Source: Physcocola sp002396385
GTDB lineage: Bacteria; Bacteroidota; Bacteroidia; Bacteroidales; Paludibacteraceae
Direction: 5' to 3'
Length of the DNA: 61,439 bases
Assembly: GCA_946535435.1 (NCBI GenBank)
Contig: CAMNDM010000016.1
Location: forward strand, 1-61,439
Shown here: in pieces, positions 36,044 through 44,297 of the stretch
Position numbering within the stretch: the first letter of the stretch is position 1
How the letters are laid out: each line of letters starts with the position of its first letter
The notes under the pieces: generated by a model
Seen by the model: the letters and a program-made list of their open reading frames with translations, nothing else
Databases searched by the model: none
Told to the model about the DNA's origin: nothing
Made by a program: the position numbers and the translations under genes

Positions 36044-37573
36044 TTAAAAAGGCGCCTCATCGATATTATTTAAAGAATCGAAATCTTCCCCTTCTCCATA
36101 CATCTCTTTTTCATGAGCCCTTAACTCATCATGAGAATTCGCAATTGAGGCTTCTGGAAGTGGATCTGGAATTTGGATATTTATCTGATTTTCAATATCT
36201 GTAAACTTCATTAAGTCACCCTTAAATCTCAAAAGAACAGGACCAGTCTTGCCATTACGGTTTTTTGCAACGATAATTTCCGCAATACCAATCAAGGAAT
36301 TGCCATTTTCATCGGTATTTAATCCGTAGTACTCAGGACGGTGGAGTAGTAACACCATGTCGGCATCTTGTTCAATAGCACCAGATTCACGAAGGTCAGA
36401 CAACACAGGACGTTTGTTATCTCCAGTTCTAGCTTCAACTCCACGATTTAGCTGAGATAAGGCTATAATCGGAATATTCAGCTCTTTTGCCAACTGCTTC
36501 AAAGTCCGAGAGATAGTACTTACTTCTTGTTCGCGATTGTTTATTGTTTTTCCTTCAGCATGAATAAGTTGGAGATAATCAATGAAAATACACTCAACTC
36601 CATGCTCTTTTACTAAACGGCGAGCCTTAGTGGCTATTTCAAAAATATTGGCAGAGGCAGAGTCATCAATAAAGAGTTTCATATCATTCAACTCTTTAAT
36701 CTTTTTGTTCAAGATATTCCAGTCCATTGGATCAAGTTTCCCATATCTCAGCACATTTCCTGGAATACCAGTTACATTAGTTATAAGGCGTTTCATTAAT
36801 TGTTCGGTAGACATTTCGAGCGAGAAAATTGCTACTGCTCTTCCTTGTTCCAACATATTTTTAGCCATAGAAAGAGCAAATGCTGTTTTACCCATAGCCG
36901 GACGAGCTGCAACAATAATAAGGTCGCTTTTCTGCCATCCACCACCTAACTTGTCAAGTGCATTAAATCCGCTTGGGACACCACACAAACCATTCATTTG
37001 GGCCGATGCCTCAATTTCCTTCATAGTAGACATAAGCATGTCCTGCATATTACGGAAATCGCGTTTTGTACTATTTAAAGATAATTTATATAGTTCACTT
37101 TCAACATTTTGCAATAGTTCCTGAACAGGATATTGTTCTTGATACGCCACTTTCTCTGTTTCCGCACAAAATGTTATAATCTTACGGGCAACATATTTAT
37201 CAAACACGAGTTGTGCATGGTATTCAATATGCGCAGAAGTATTTGCAGCTTGAGCGAGAGATGTAATTTTGAAAGGTCCACCAATTTCTTCTAATTCTCC
37301 GTTTTTTTGTAAAAAATCAGTAACCGAAATTATATCTATCGGCTTGTTTTCATGGCCTAATTGTTCGATGGCAGCATAAACAAGCCTGTTTTCTTTAGAA
37401 TAAAAACAATCTGGAATCAATTTTTCGCAAACACGACTGAAAGCATTGCAATCAATCAACAAGGCTCCCAATACAGCATCTTCGATGCGCTTATCATTGG
37501 GTGGGATAATCCCATAATCCGAAATAATAACCTTATCTTCCTTACTATGTTTAGTCTTAACAGAACTGGTCAT
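36044..37573 (-). CDS. dnaB: replicative DNA helicase DnaB
   Basis: 509 residues, full length for the family. The N-terminal primase-interaction domain (about 20-125, PNDKRIEDAVLGALL) is followed by a linker and a RecA-type ATPase: Walker A ARPAMGKTAF at 223-232 (Lys229), Walker B IFIDYLQL at 329-336 (Asp332), SQLNRGVEAR at 373-382, the conserved DLRESGAIEQDAD at 393-405 and the Arg in KNRNGKTG (Arg439). It unwinds DNA ahead of the fork as a hexamer. It is the second gene of an operon: 18 bp downstream of the Rep initiator gene and on the same strand. This suggests that helicase supply is tied to the rep-iteron origin. Whether it is the only dnaB of the cell or a replicon-specific copy cannot be seen here. 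Confidence 0.95.
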   Translation of the reverse strand: MTSSVKTKHSKEDKVIISDYGIIPPNDKRIEDAVLGALLIDCNAFSRVCEKLIPDCFYSKENRLVYAAIEQLGHENKPIDIISVTDFLQKNGELEEIGGPFKITSLAQAANTSAHIEYHAQLVFDKYVARKIITFCAETEKVAYQEQYPVQELLQNVESELYKLSLNSTKRDFRNMQDMLMSTMKEIEASAQMNGLCGVPSGFNALDKLGGGWQKSDLIIVAARPAMGKTAFALSMAKNMLEQGRAVAIFSLEMSTEQLMKRLITNVTGIPGNVLRYGKLDPMDWNILNKKIKELNDMKLFIDDSASANIFEIATKARRLVKEHGVECIFIDYLQLIHAEGKTINNREQEVSTISRTLKQLAKELNIPIIALSQLNRGVEARTGDNKRPVLSDLRESGAIEQDADMVLLLHRPEYYGLNTDENGNSLIGIAEIIVAKNRNGKTGPVLLRFKGDLMKFTDIENQINIQIPDPLPEASIANSHDELRAHEKEMYGEGEDFDSLNNIDEAPF

Positions 37574-37591
37574 AAAATTCTAAATTTACCC

Positions 37592-38884
37592 TTAAAAACT
37601 ATAACGCCACGTTTCATCGTCAACTCGTTCCAACTTGTACTGTTTGATGAATTCCTCAACAGAAACGCCCAAAGCCTGAGACTTTTCAATCACATCAAGA
37701 TTAGAAAGATATTTATAACCAGAATCTTCTGAAATTTCGTGAACTGGTATAACATCTTGTATGTTACCAGAGAACATACGTTTAGTGCGTTCTTCGTCTC
37801 TTTTTTCTTCCGCGATTCTATCAAGTGAACCTATAAAATAGGAACTCAACGTACCTTTAAGCTGACCATTATCTTTCAAAGATTTCGCCTTAACATATAA
37901 TTCCTCGATTTTATCGCAAAGACCTTTCACACCCAAATTTTTTTGAGCTCGTTTAATTTTAAGTTCAACATCGTCACGCATAGTCATACGAGGAAAATAA
38001 CGGCGGATATAATTTCTTACAACATCGTTCAAAACAACCCCCTCAGCGTCTTCTTTTAGAGCCTTTAAATTACGTTCACGCATATTTTCTTTGGCCTTAT
38101 CAATAACTCTGAAGGAAATATTTTTTGCTGTACGACCTTCATAACCAAGTTCATAGTCAAAATAAAAAGGGCAATCTTCCAGTTCCTTCATCTCTTTTTG
38201 AGAAGATTTTATAACCCGGTTAATGAAATCATAATTGCTGGCATATTTGTTTTCCAGACAGAACATAGTGCGAATATGCTTCAACTCGAAAGTAATAATA
38301 GTACTATTTCCGACAAGCAACTCGTAAATGCGTTCGGTATAGACACTGCGGAATTTATAAGCTACATTCGGATCAATAACTTTAAATACCTTCAGATTGT
38401 AGAACGCTTTCCAGAATTCGTTCGTCAATTTAACCCGCATGAGTCCTTTTTGCTTTGAAGACTCAATTTTTGAGAAAAGGTACATCTCCGAAAAGTCCCA
38501 TCCCTCGTCAACAGGCAACCCGAAACGTTTTTCACTAAGCGTAACCAGGTTGTCTTTGATTAGTTGATAGTTATGGCTTTTACCAGCAATTTCACTGATG
38601 GGAAAAGTAACGGTGGCTTCTTCACCACTTATTCCGTTTTCAATCTCAACATTACAGTTTTTCCCGAGATACTCCTTTTTAATGAACTTTTGTCCTTTCT
38701 CTACAATCTTAAGGAAGATGTTTTTCTCTATAAGAGAAAAATCGTACCTCATCTTAGTCAGGTACCACGATTGGATAAAGCCATTTAAACTTAAGGCTTT
38801 ATCAACCTTGACAGGTAAATTCAAAATTTTAGATTCGGAGTTTCCCGCATCAGTATGATTGTGGTCTTTTTTATCTTCAGCCAT
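37592..38884 (-). CDS. Rep_3/RepB-family plasmid-type replication initiator
   Basis: 430 residues. After a polar N-terminus (MAEDKKDHNHTDAGNSESK) the first winged-helix domain is visible (about 36-160: GFIQSWYLTKMRYDFSLIEKN), with the Rep_3 pattern of helices and the linking strand. A second winged helix covers about 165-275 (YKFRSVYTERIYELL, KYASNYDFINRVIKSSQKE, CPFYFDYEL). The C-terminal 150 residues are helical and longer than in typical 300-350-aa plasmid Reps. Such proteins bind iterons as monomers to open the origin and load DnaB, and repress their own promoter as dimers. The start at 38884 follows a consensus promoter whose upstream side is packed with five iterons, so autoregulation is expected. 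Operon with dnaB. Confidence 0.88.
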   Translation of the reverse strand: MAEDKKDHNHTDAGNSESKILNLPVKVDKALSLNGFIQSWYLTKMRYDFSLIEKNIFLKIVEKGQKFIKKEYLGKNCNVEIENGISGEEATVTFPISEIAGKSHNYQLIKDNLVTLSEKRFGLPVDEGWDFSEMYLFSKIESSKQKGLMRVKLTNEFWKAFYNLKVFKVIDPNVAYKFRSVYTERIYELLVGNSTIITFELKHIRTMFCLENKYASNYDFINRVIKSSQKEMKELEDCPFYFDYELGYEGRTAKNISFRVIDKAKENMRERNLKALKEDAEGVVLNDVVRNYIRRYFPRMTMRDDVELKIKRAQKNLGVKGLCDKIEELYVKAKSLKDNGQLKGTLSSYFIGSLDRIAEEKRDEERTKRMFSGNIQDVIPVHEISEDSGYKYLSNLDVIEKSQALGVSVEEFIKQYKLERVDDETWRYSF

Positions 38885-38903
38885 GTTTTTTACCTAATTT
38901 TCA

Positions 38904-38934
38904 CAAATTTACATTTTATCTTTTAAAAAACAAA
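38904..38934 (-). promoter_or_regulatory. rep-dnaB promoter
   Basis: Minus strand: TTTG (38931-38934), 19-bp spacer, TAAATTTG (38904-38911), both exact consensus. Transcript start near 38897. The first iteron begins about 12 bp upstream of the -33 element, and the -7 box itself shares AAATTTGT with the iteron core. Confidence 0.7.
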
Positions 38935-38943
38935 CATGCAAAG

Positions 38944-39044
38944 TTCCCAAGAATGTCGTTCTTCTTCCCAAATTTGTCGCAGTTTATCCCAATTTTGTCT
39001 GTATATTGTCCCATATTTGTCGTTCAATTTCCCAAATTTGTCGT
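38944..39044 (+). repeat. five iterons at two-helical-turn spacing beside the rep promoter
   Basis: Copies of TTCCCAAATTTGTCGT and variants have their CCC at 38946, 38967, 38988, 39010 and 39031. The steps are 21, 21, 22 and 21 bp, so all copies lie on the same face of the helix. Variants are CCCAAGAATGTCGT, CCCAATTTTGTCTG and CCCATATTTGTCGT. The position just upstream of the rep promoter suits an autoregulatory operator or the core origin. Confidence 0.9.
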
Positions 39045-39247
39045 TTGATAATGGTGTATCAGACAGAAAACAAATAGGTTACACAGAACCCATAATATTT
39101 AATATTCATTTAATAAAAATTGCAAAAGCTAACGCTTGCTACTTTTTAGAAAAAATTAACATATGATAGTCCTTACACGCACAATTCATCAATATCTACA
39201 AATTGTACAATTTAAATCTTGTCACAAACTGGTGTCTTATAAATTTT

Positions 39248-40990
39248 AATGAGCTATTTCCCAAATTTGTCGTGTATTCAACGATGTATCTATCCAATTT
39301 AGTGTTTCAATTTCAGCGTAAATTCCCAAATTTGTCGTATATAATTAGCTTATATAGAATTTAAACTATTAGAAATCAGCAAGTAAAATTTGAATATGTG
39401 ATTTCCCAAATTTGTCGTAGAATACATGTCCATATAGAATGTAAGTTACTAATAATCATTAACTAATTGTGAAGTTTTTATAATTCCCAAATTTGTCGTT
39501 ATTAGTTTTCTCGTTTATTCTTTATTCCGCTTGTGGTGTCTTCAAAATCCCAAATTTGTCGTTAATTAATGTTTATAATGATGTATAACACGTTGTAATA
39601 TAACAATATAAATATATTTAAATATATTTCCCAAATTTGTCGTTCTTTGAAGCTTTTTAAGTTCAGGCTAGAGTTCTGCCGATAAATAAAAGCGTAAAAT
39701 TCCCAAATTTGTCGTTTATACAGTCATTTTCTCCTTTCTAAGCAGACAATTTACTGATTATTGTTATTACAGATCCCAAATTTGTAGTGGTGTTCACACG
39801 TATTCCAGCTCTATTCACAAATTTAGTACCTAGATTCATTTAGAAATTCCCAAATTTGTCGTTCATTTTAAGTTTGGGTGTTAGTTAACTTTCATTAAAT
39901 CAACAATCTAAAATAGCTAGTATGAATTTCCCAAATTTGTCGTACTTCAACAAGAATTTTATATTGAACAAGTTTTACGACTTTTATTAAATCCCAAATT
40001 TGTCGTTGATAAAGTCAGATATGATTTTATAACTATCTATAAATCAGAAAAGAATAGGAGTATATTTATATTTCCCAAGTTTGTCGTATTTGCTCCTTTT
40101 ATAAGAATTGCCCAGTAAATAAGCATCTGTATATTTCCCAAATTTGTCGTAAATTGATATAGTCGTAGTGTTTTATCATTATCAAATTACCTGTAGGGCA
40201 TTAATTTTTTCCCAAATTTGTCGTATTTATGCCATATGACAGAATAAATAGTCATGAATCTCACTCTCTTTATTTAGTTTTCCTCTTCGAACCCCATTGC
40301 AAAATTGGGGTAGTATTCTTTCCCAAATTTGTCGTTGTAGATATCTATATTATTTATAAACAGACATATATAAAATAAAAGCTCAATAATAACTACAGAA
40401 AAACTACAAATTTGGGATAATAAATGGATTTTAATTGTCTTATGTCCCCCAATTTGTCTTACAGGTCTAGTAACATCTTGAAAATAAATAACACAACATA
40501 ATTTACGAGGAATTAAAATTTCCCAAATTTGACGTATTTGGCAAATTTTATTCTGGTATTTCGTCTATTTGTTCTTAATTCTTATTGAAAAGTGTACGGC
40601 TTCAATTCTTTCCCAAATTTGTCGTTATAAAATTGCTAATTGGTTGATAATAAATATAATATATAGTATTGTCAGGGATTCATATAGACCAAAGGTCTTT
40701 CGTTATATTATATTTCGTATTGAATATCTTCCCAAATCTGTCGAATAACTTTCTTTTTTATTGAATATCAATCTATTAAAGTATTATAGTTAAACAACAA
40801 CTTTCCCTAATCTGTCGTTTTTATGTAAAAGACCTCTAAATCCGACAGATTTGGGATATTTTTCAATTATCCCAACCGTGTCGTTACTATGTGATAAAAT
40901 AAAGATTTTCAGTATTTTATTAATAAAGATTTAAAGTTATTATTTTCCCAAATTTGTCGTACTACATATATGGGAAATTTGTTGAAAATA
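39248..40990. repeat. long dispersed iteron array (22 direct, 3 inverted copies), probable replication origin
   Basis: Direct copies of CCCAAATTTGTCGT or close variants have CCC at 39250, 39325, 39405, 39486, 39549, 39630, 39702, 39775, 39849, 39930, 39993, 40074, 40137, 40211, 40322, 40448, 40522, 40612, 40731, 40805, 40871 and 40947. The steps are 75, 80, 81, 63, 81, 72, 73, 74, 81, 63, 81, 63, 74, 111, 126, 74, 90, 119, 74, 66 and 76 bp. Inverted copies lie near 40404-40418, 40842-40857 and 40971-40983. The DNA between copies is AT-rich and not repeated. Iterons degrade toward the right end. No gene lies in 38885-41281. The array is next to the rep-dnaB operon and uses the same word as the promoter iterons, so it is most simply the Rep binding array of an origin. 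Confidence 0.9.
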
Positions 40991-41231
40991 ACATTAGACC
41001 TTTCTGATATTCCTTAATTTTTCATTTTCTTTATAGTTATTGAAATGAGCCTCAAATATTAAAATCTCAGCGACATTCGTCAACCGCTTTGAATCAAAAT
41101 AACAAATCTATTCAAATAATTTTTTTTCCGTTCTGTACCTTTTTGTCTCTCATTTTCCATAATTTTTTTAAATTGTTCATAACTTTCTCTGTCGGTTGCA
41201 AATCATGTCTCAATTTCAGCACTCTTTTTTT

Positions 41232-41239
41232 TATATTTG
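41232..41239 (+). promoter_or_regulatory. -7 box for the 41282 lipoprotein gene
   Basis: Exact TATATTTG 43 bp before the ATG at 41282; no convincing -33 element. Confidence 0.45.
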
Positions 41240-41281
41240 TAGAAATGATTTTATAGGTTTAATTTGAAAATTCTTACATAT

Positions 41282-41758
41282 ATGAGTATTCGCAAATCTG
41301 TTCTCTCTATACTATTATTACCATTGTTTGTCAGTTGTACGAAAGAGTATGTGACTGAAGAATATATAACCCGCAATTATGAGGGAGGTCCCCAAGTACG
41401 TACTTATAATTATGACGTGGTGCCTAACGATTGGCAGTTGGAACACGCAGACGATGGTAGAAATTATTTGTTTGCTCAATTTGAAAATCCTAATCTTACA
41501 GAGGGGATAATTGCCGATGGAGCTGTTACAGGTTCGGTTCTTTATACCTATAATATAGGTGAGAGTTTGCAAAGTTGGAACAACATGCCATATGTTCTAC
41601 CTTACAAGACTAAGAACGATAGTGTGATAGGTGAGGTCATTAGGTTTGAGTATGAACCTAATCGTATAACATTTGTTATTGAAGACTTAACCGGAAAAGA
41701 TCCGGAACCAATGGTTAATCCGATTTCGTTTGCAATAAAAGTTGTAGCGTATCAATAA
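41282..41758 (+). CDS. lipoprotein of unknown function
   Basis: 158 residues from the ATG at 41282 (an in-frame ATG at 41264 adds MKILTY, which weakens the signal peptide). The signal MSIRKSVLSILLLPLFVSC places the lipid Cys at 19. The mature part begins TKEYVTEEYITRNYEGG, followed by a beta-rich domain with VPNDWQLEHADDGRNYLFAQF. This resembles a class of small Bacteroidales lipoproteins, but I cannot name a family. It lies 28 bp upstream of another lipoprotein gene on the same strand, likely an operon. Confidence 0.65.
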   Translation: MSIRKSVLSILLLPLFVSCTKEYVTEEYITRNYEGGPQVRTYNYDVVPNDWQLEHADDGRNYLFAQFENPNLTEGIIADGAVTGSVLYTYNIGESLQSWNNMPYVLPYKTKNDSVIGEVIRFEYEPNRITFVIEDLTGKDPEPMVNPISFAIKVVAYQ

Positions 41759-41786
41759 TAGATCTGATATCTCCATAGCTGGCATT

Positions 41787-42587
41787 ATGAAAATACAAAA
41801 GACACTTCTTTTAATGATTGCGACCATCTTTATGGTTGTGGCATGCCATAATAATGAATCACATGTTGTGCAATCTGATTCAACTGATACTGTAGCTGTC
41901 GAGACAGCAAAATTACGAGTCGATACCAATTTCCAAATTAAGAAAATATCGGTTTTCGATGCATCAGGGAAGATTCATTATAATGACGAGTTTTCTTATG
42001 ACCAAAATGGAAGACTCATATCAGTTAACGCAGGTGCGACTGCAATTAGTTATGGCACGGGTAAAGACAGTTTTGTTTGTGTAAAAACAAATGGCTGTTC
42101 CTATTCTTACGTATACGATGAAGAAGGTAGGTTGACAAAACTGCAGCAGTCTGGAGCTGATTGGAAAAATGAGATGAAAATAGAGGTGGAGCAGGGAAGA
42201 CTTAAAAAACTGAGTGCCCACGATATGGATTTTCATGAAAAAGCAGACTGGAATTCAGATAATCTGCAATCTTACCAGCAGTTTGATGAAGGCGAAACAA
42301 TTACGTATACTTATTCATATGGTAATATAGTAAATCGTTTTGGTTTTGATATTATCGGTTATCTCGCATGTACCGAGAACCGGTTGCCTTATATGAATGT
42401 CCGTTATTTGTTGAAGGAATCCACTAGCAAGAATTTACCTTCGGTTATAACGGTAACCCGCACCTCAGAGGGAAGTGAAACTGTAATGGAAAAGTTTAAG
42501 TTATCATATCATCTCGATAATAAGGATCGTGTACAGACCATAACAGTGGAAGGAAACAAAAAATATGAAATTACATATTCTGACTAA
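41787..42587 (+). CDS. DUF4595-like lipoprotein with YD-type repeats
   Basis: 266 residues. Lipoprotein signal MKIQKTLLLMIATIFMVVAC (Cys20). The mature part has repeating beta hairpins of the YD/RHS-like form: EFSYDQNGRLISVN, YSYVYDEEGRLTKLQ and LSYHLDNKDRVQTITV, arranged as in DUF4595 proteins, which are thought to have a porin-like or beta-sheet fold. Probable outer-membrane lipoprotein; function unknown. Second gene after the 41282 lipoprotein, followed by a strong terminator. Confidence 0.6.
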   Translation: MKIQKTLLLMIATIFMVVACHNNESHVVQSDSTDTVAVETAKLRVDTNFQIKKISVFDASGKIHYNDEFSYDQNGRLISVNAGATAISYGTGKDSFVCVKTNGCSYSYVYDEEGRLTKLQQSGADWKNEMKIEVEQGRLKKLSAHDMDFHEKADWNSDNLQSYQQFDEGETITYTYSYGNIVNRFGFDIIGYLACTENRLPYMNVRYLLKESTSKNLPSVITVTRTSEGSETVMEKFKLSYHLDNKDRVQTITVEGNKKYEITYSD

Positions 42588-42916
42588 ATAGAATAAAAAT
42601 GTGTGTTGGGTTGGCCCGTGCTTTCGGGTCAACCTTTTTAATTCAATACTAGTCGTAAATTCTTATTTACGACTTTACTATTAGTAGTAGTATTAACGAC
42701 ACTTCGCTACTTTCATTAATCATCTCAAAAAATAGAGTACTGGCTAGAACTTGTTGAAGTATAAAATATTCAATATCTGGTTGTTTAAAAAGTAGTGATT
42801 ATACTGAAAGTAGTAGGATAGTATCACATATAGTAGTATAGTAATAATTACTACTATCGGTATTTGCTATCTGGAGTTAATTCCTTATGTTCATGAACGA
42901 GTTGGCGAAGTTTCTA
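42588..42916. other. AT-rich gap with terminator and GTAGTA-rich sequence
   Basis: 329 bp without a gene. A terminator hairpin lies at 42609-42639. Then comes GTCGTAAATTCTTATTTACGAC (a perfect 8-bp stem), and from about 42680 to 42870 many GTAGTA/TACTAC words. AGTAGTAGTATTAACGACACTTCG near 42683 resembles the left block of the 343-bp units, but the similarity is short. Confidence 0.5.
42609..42639 (+). terminator. terminator of the lipoprotein pair
   Basis: GGTTGGCCCG (42609-42618)/CGGGTCAACC (42625-42634), 10-bp stem with one G-T pair, followed by five T. Confidence 0.85.
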
Positions 42917-43735
42917 TTAAAGAACAACGGACTCGCCGCATGAAAGGTATTCTATTTGTTCACCCATCAGTTTGTGGAGCAACTGAAATTGTTCGGTTCC
43001 TGTGCAGTGCATGGTAAAGAACTTTGTATGGTTGTAATTCTTAAGTTCACGGGCGAATGATTGTAAAAAGGCGATTTCTTCCGCTTGGTTGAGTCCGCTT
43101 TTAAGCAAATGAAATCCGGCAAAAACGTGGGAGGGTTTAATAGCGGTGTGTAAATACACACGTTTCAGTATATTGAGAATTCCTGTATGGGCGCATCCGG
43201 CAAATAAGACGGTTTTATCTTTTTCCCTTATCAGTAGGCTTTGCTCGTGGCAAAAGTCATCGTTATCATTACCGTTAGGCCCGTATAGCAAGCGGTTTCC
43301 TTTTGGAGTTGGCAGAGAGCCTTTCACGTTTCCGTAAAGTTGTAAATTGTCGTTTATCAGGGTCGTTCCTTCGCAGAAGAACAGTTGCGGATGTTTTTGC
43401 AGTTCTGTTTCCAAACCGATGTCGGTCATTCCCGTTTCCCGTAGCGAGTAATGTTTATCGAAAGCGTTTATATGAACGTAGACTTTTGCCTTTTGATTGT
43501 GTTGCAGAAATGTTCGCAGCCCTCCGCCGTGGTCGTAGTGACCATGTGAGATGACGGCAATATTTACCATTGAAATGTCTATGTGCAGCTTCTCGGCATT
43601 TTGCATAAAGAGGGGACCCTGACCCATATCGAACAGGATTTTTGTGCCGTTATCGAGTCCGATGTGCAGGCTCAGTCCGTGCTCGACAGGCATATTGCAG
43701 TGCGAGGTGTTTTCTACAAGAGCAGAAATCTTCAT
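42917..43735 (-). CDS. metallo-beta-lactamase fold hydrolase
   Basis: 272 residues. The metal-binding signature SHGHYDHGGG is at 63-72 (His64, His66, Asp68, His69). Further ligands are likely at FAGCAHTG and MHCTGTEQF near the C-terminus. The overall form matches the MBL group annotated as dihydropterin ribofuranosyl-aminobenzene phosphate synthase-like or beta-lactamase-related hydrolases. No signal peptide, so cytoplasmic. The start overlaps the stop of mutT by four bases (ATGA), so the two are translationally coupled. Substrate unknown. Confidence 0.8.
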   Translation of the reverse strand: MKISALVENTSHCNMPVEHGLSLHIGLDNGTKILFDMGQGPLFMQNAEKLHIDISMVNIAVISHGHYDHGGGLRTFLQHNQKAKVYVHINAFDKHYSLRETGMTDIGLETELQKHPQLFFCEGTTLINDNLQLYGNVKGSLPTPKGNRLLYGPNGNDNDDFCHEQSLLIREKDKTVLFAGCAHTGILNILKRVYLHTAIKPSHVFAGFHLLKSGLNQAEEIAFLQSFARELKNYNHTKFFTMHCTGTEQFQLLHKLMGEQIEYLSCGESVVL

Positions 43736-44124
43736 TTTCTCAATAAGTTTTCAACTATAGGAAGAACAGCAATGTCGGCAGGCAGCCAATCTACAGAGAG
43801 AAGAGTCGTGGCATCGAGCCAACGGCAGTCTTCGTGTTCAAGTAGTTGCAGATTCCCACTCACAACGGAACAAAGAAAACAGTGCATGGTCAGGTGGAAA
43901 GTGGGGTAGTCGTGCTCGACGGTCGTTAGGAATTTGTCGACCGAGACCGTGGTTGCCAGTTCTTCGCGTATTTCGCGCACAACTGCCAGTTCACGGCTTT
44001 CGCCAGATTCTATTTTTCCACCAGGGAATTCCCAACCGTCTTTATAGTCTCCATATCCGCGTTGTGTCGCGAACACCTTACCATCTTGCAGAATAACGGC
44101 TGCAACAACTTCTATTCTTTTCAT
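43732..44124 (-). CDS. mutT: NUDIX hydrolase, MutT-like 8-oxo-dGTP diphosphatase
   Basis: 130 residues. Nudix box Gly36-X5-Glu42-X7-ArgGlu-X2-GluGlu (GKIESGESRELAVVREIREE, 36-55), preceded by GYGDYKDGWEFPGG, the context of MutT-type 8-oxo-dGTP diphosphatases. These remove oxidised guanine nucleotides from the pool and so prevent A:T to C:G changes. After REIREE the usual Gly is replaced (LATT), a mild deviation. First gene of a two-gene operon with the MBL-fold hydrolase. Confidence 0.82.
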   Translation of the reverse strand: MKRIEVVAAVILQDGKVFATQRGYGDYKDGWEFPGGKIESGESRELAVVREIREELATTVSVDKFLTTVEHDYPTFHLTMHCFLCSVVSGNLQLLEHEDCRWLDATTLLSVDWLPADIAVLPIVENLLRK

Positions 44125-44233
44125 ATCGGAAATTTTTTGTAAAATTATGGAAAAACACTAACAGAGGAAAATGTACGCAGAAACAATGGGTAAGAGGAAA
44201 GGAAGAAATACTGTAAACCATGTGAAGAGTGGG

Positions 44234-44275
44234 AAATAAAACAAGGGGCTGTACTGTTGCCAGTACGCCCCTTGT
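44234..44275 (-). terminator. terminator of T9SS cargo gene
   Basis: ACAAGGGGC-t-GTACTG / CAGTAC-GCCCCTTGT (44241-44275, loop TTGC), a 15-bp stem with one bulge and minus-strand tail TTTATTT. Confidence 0.8.
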
Positions 44276-44297
44276 CTATATAATAAGGTATGTGTTA

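Noticed and set aside
39248..40990. CRISPR array
   Set aside because: The repeated word is only 14-16 bp, spacings range from 63 to 126 bp, some copies are inverted, and no cas gene is near. The neighbouring Rep gene explains it as an iteron array.
35675..41000. Prophage
   Set aside because: No integrase, capsid, terminase or lysis genes; only initiator, helicase and repeats.
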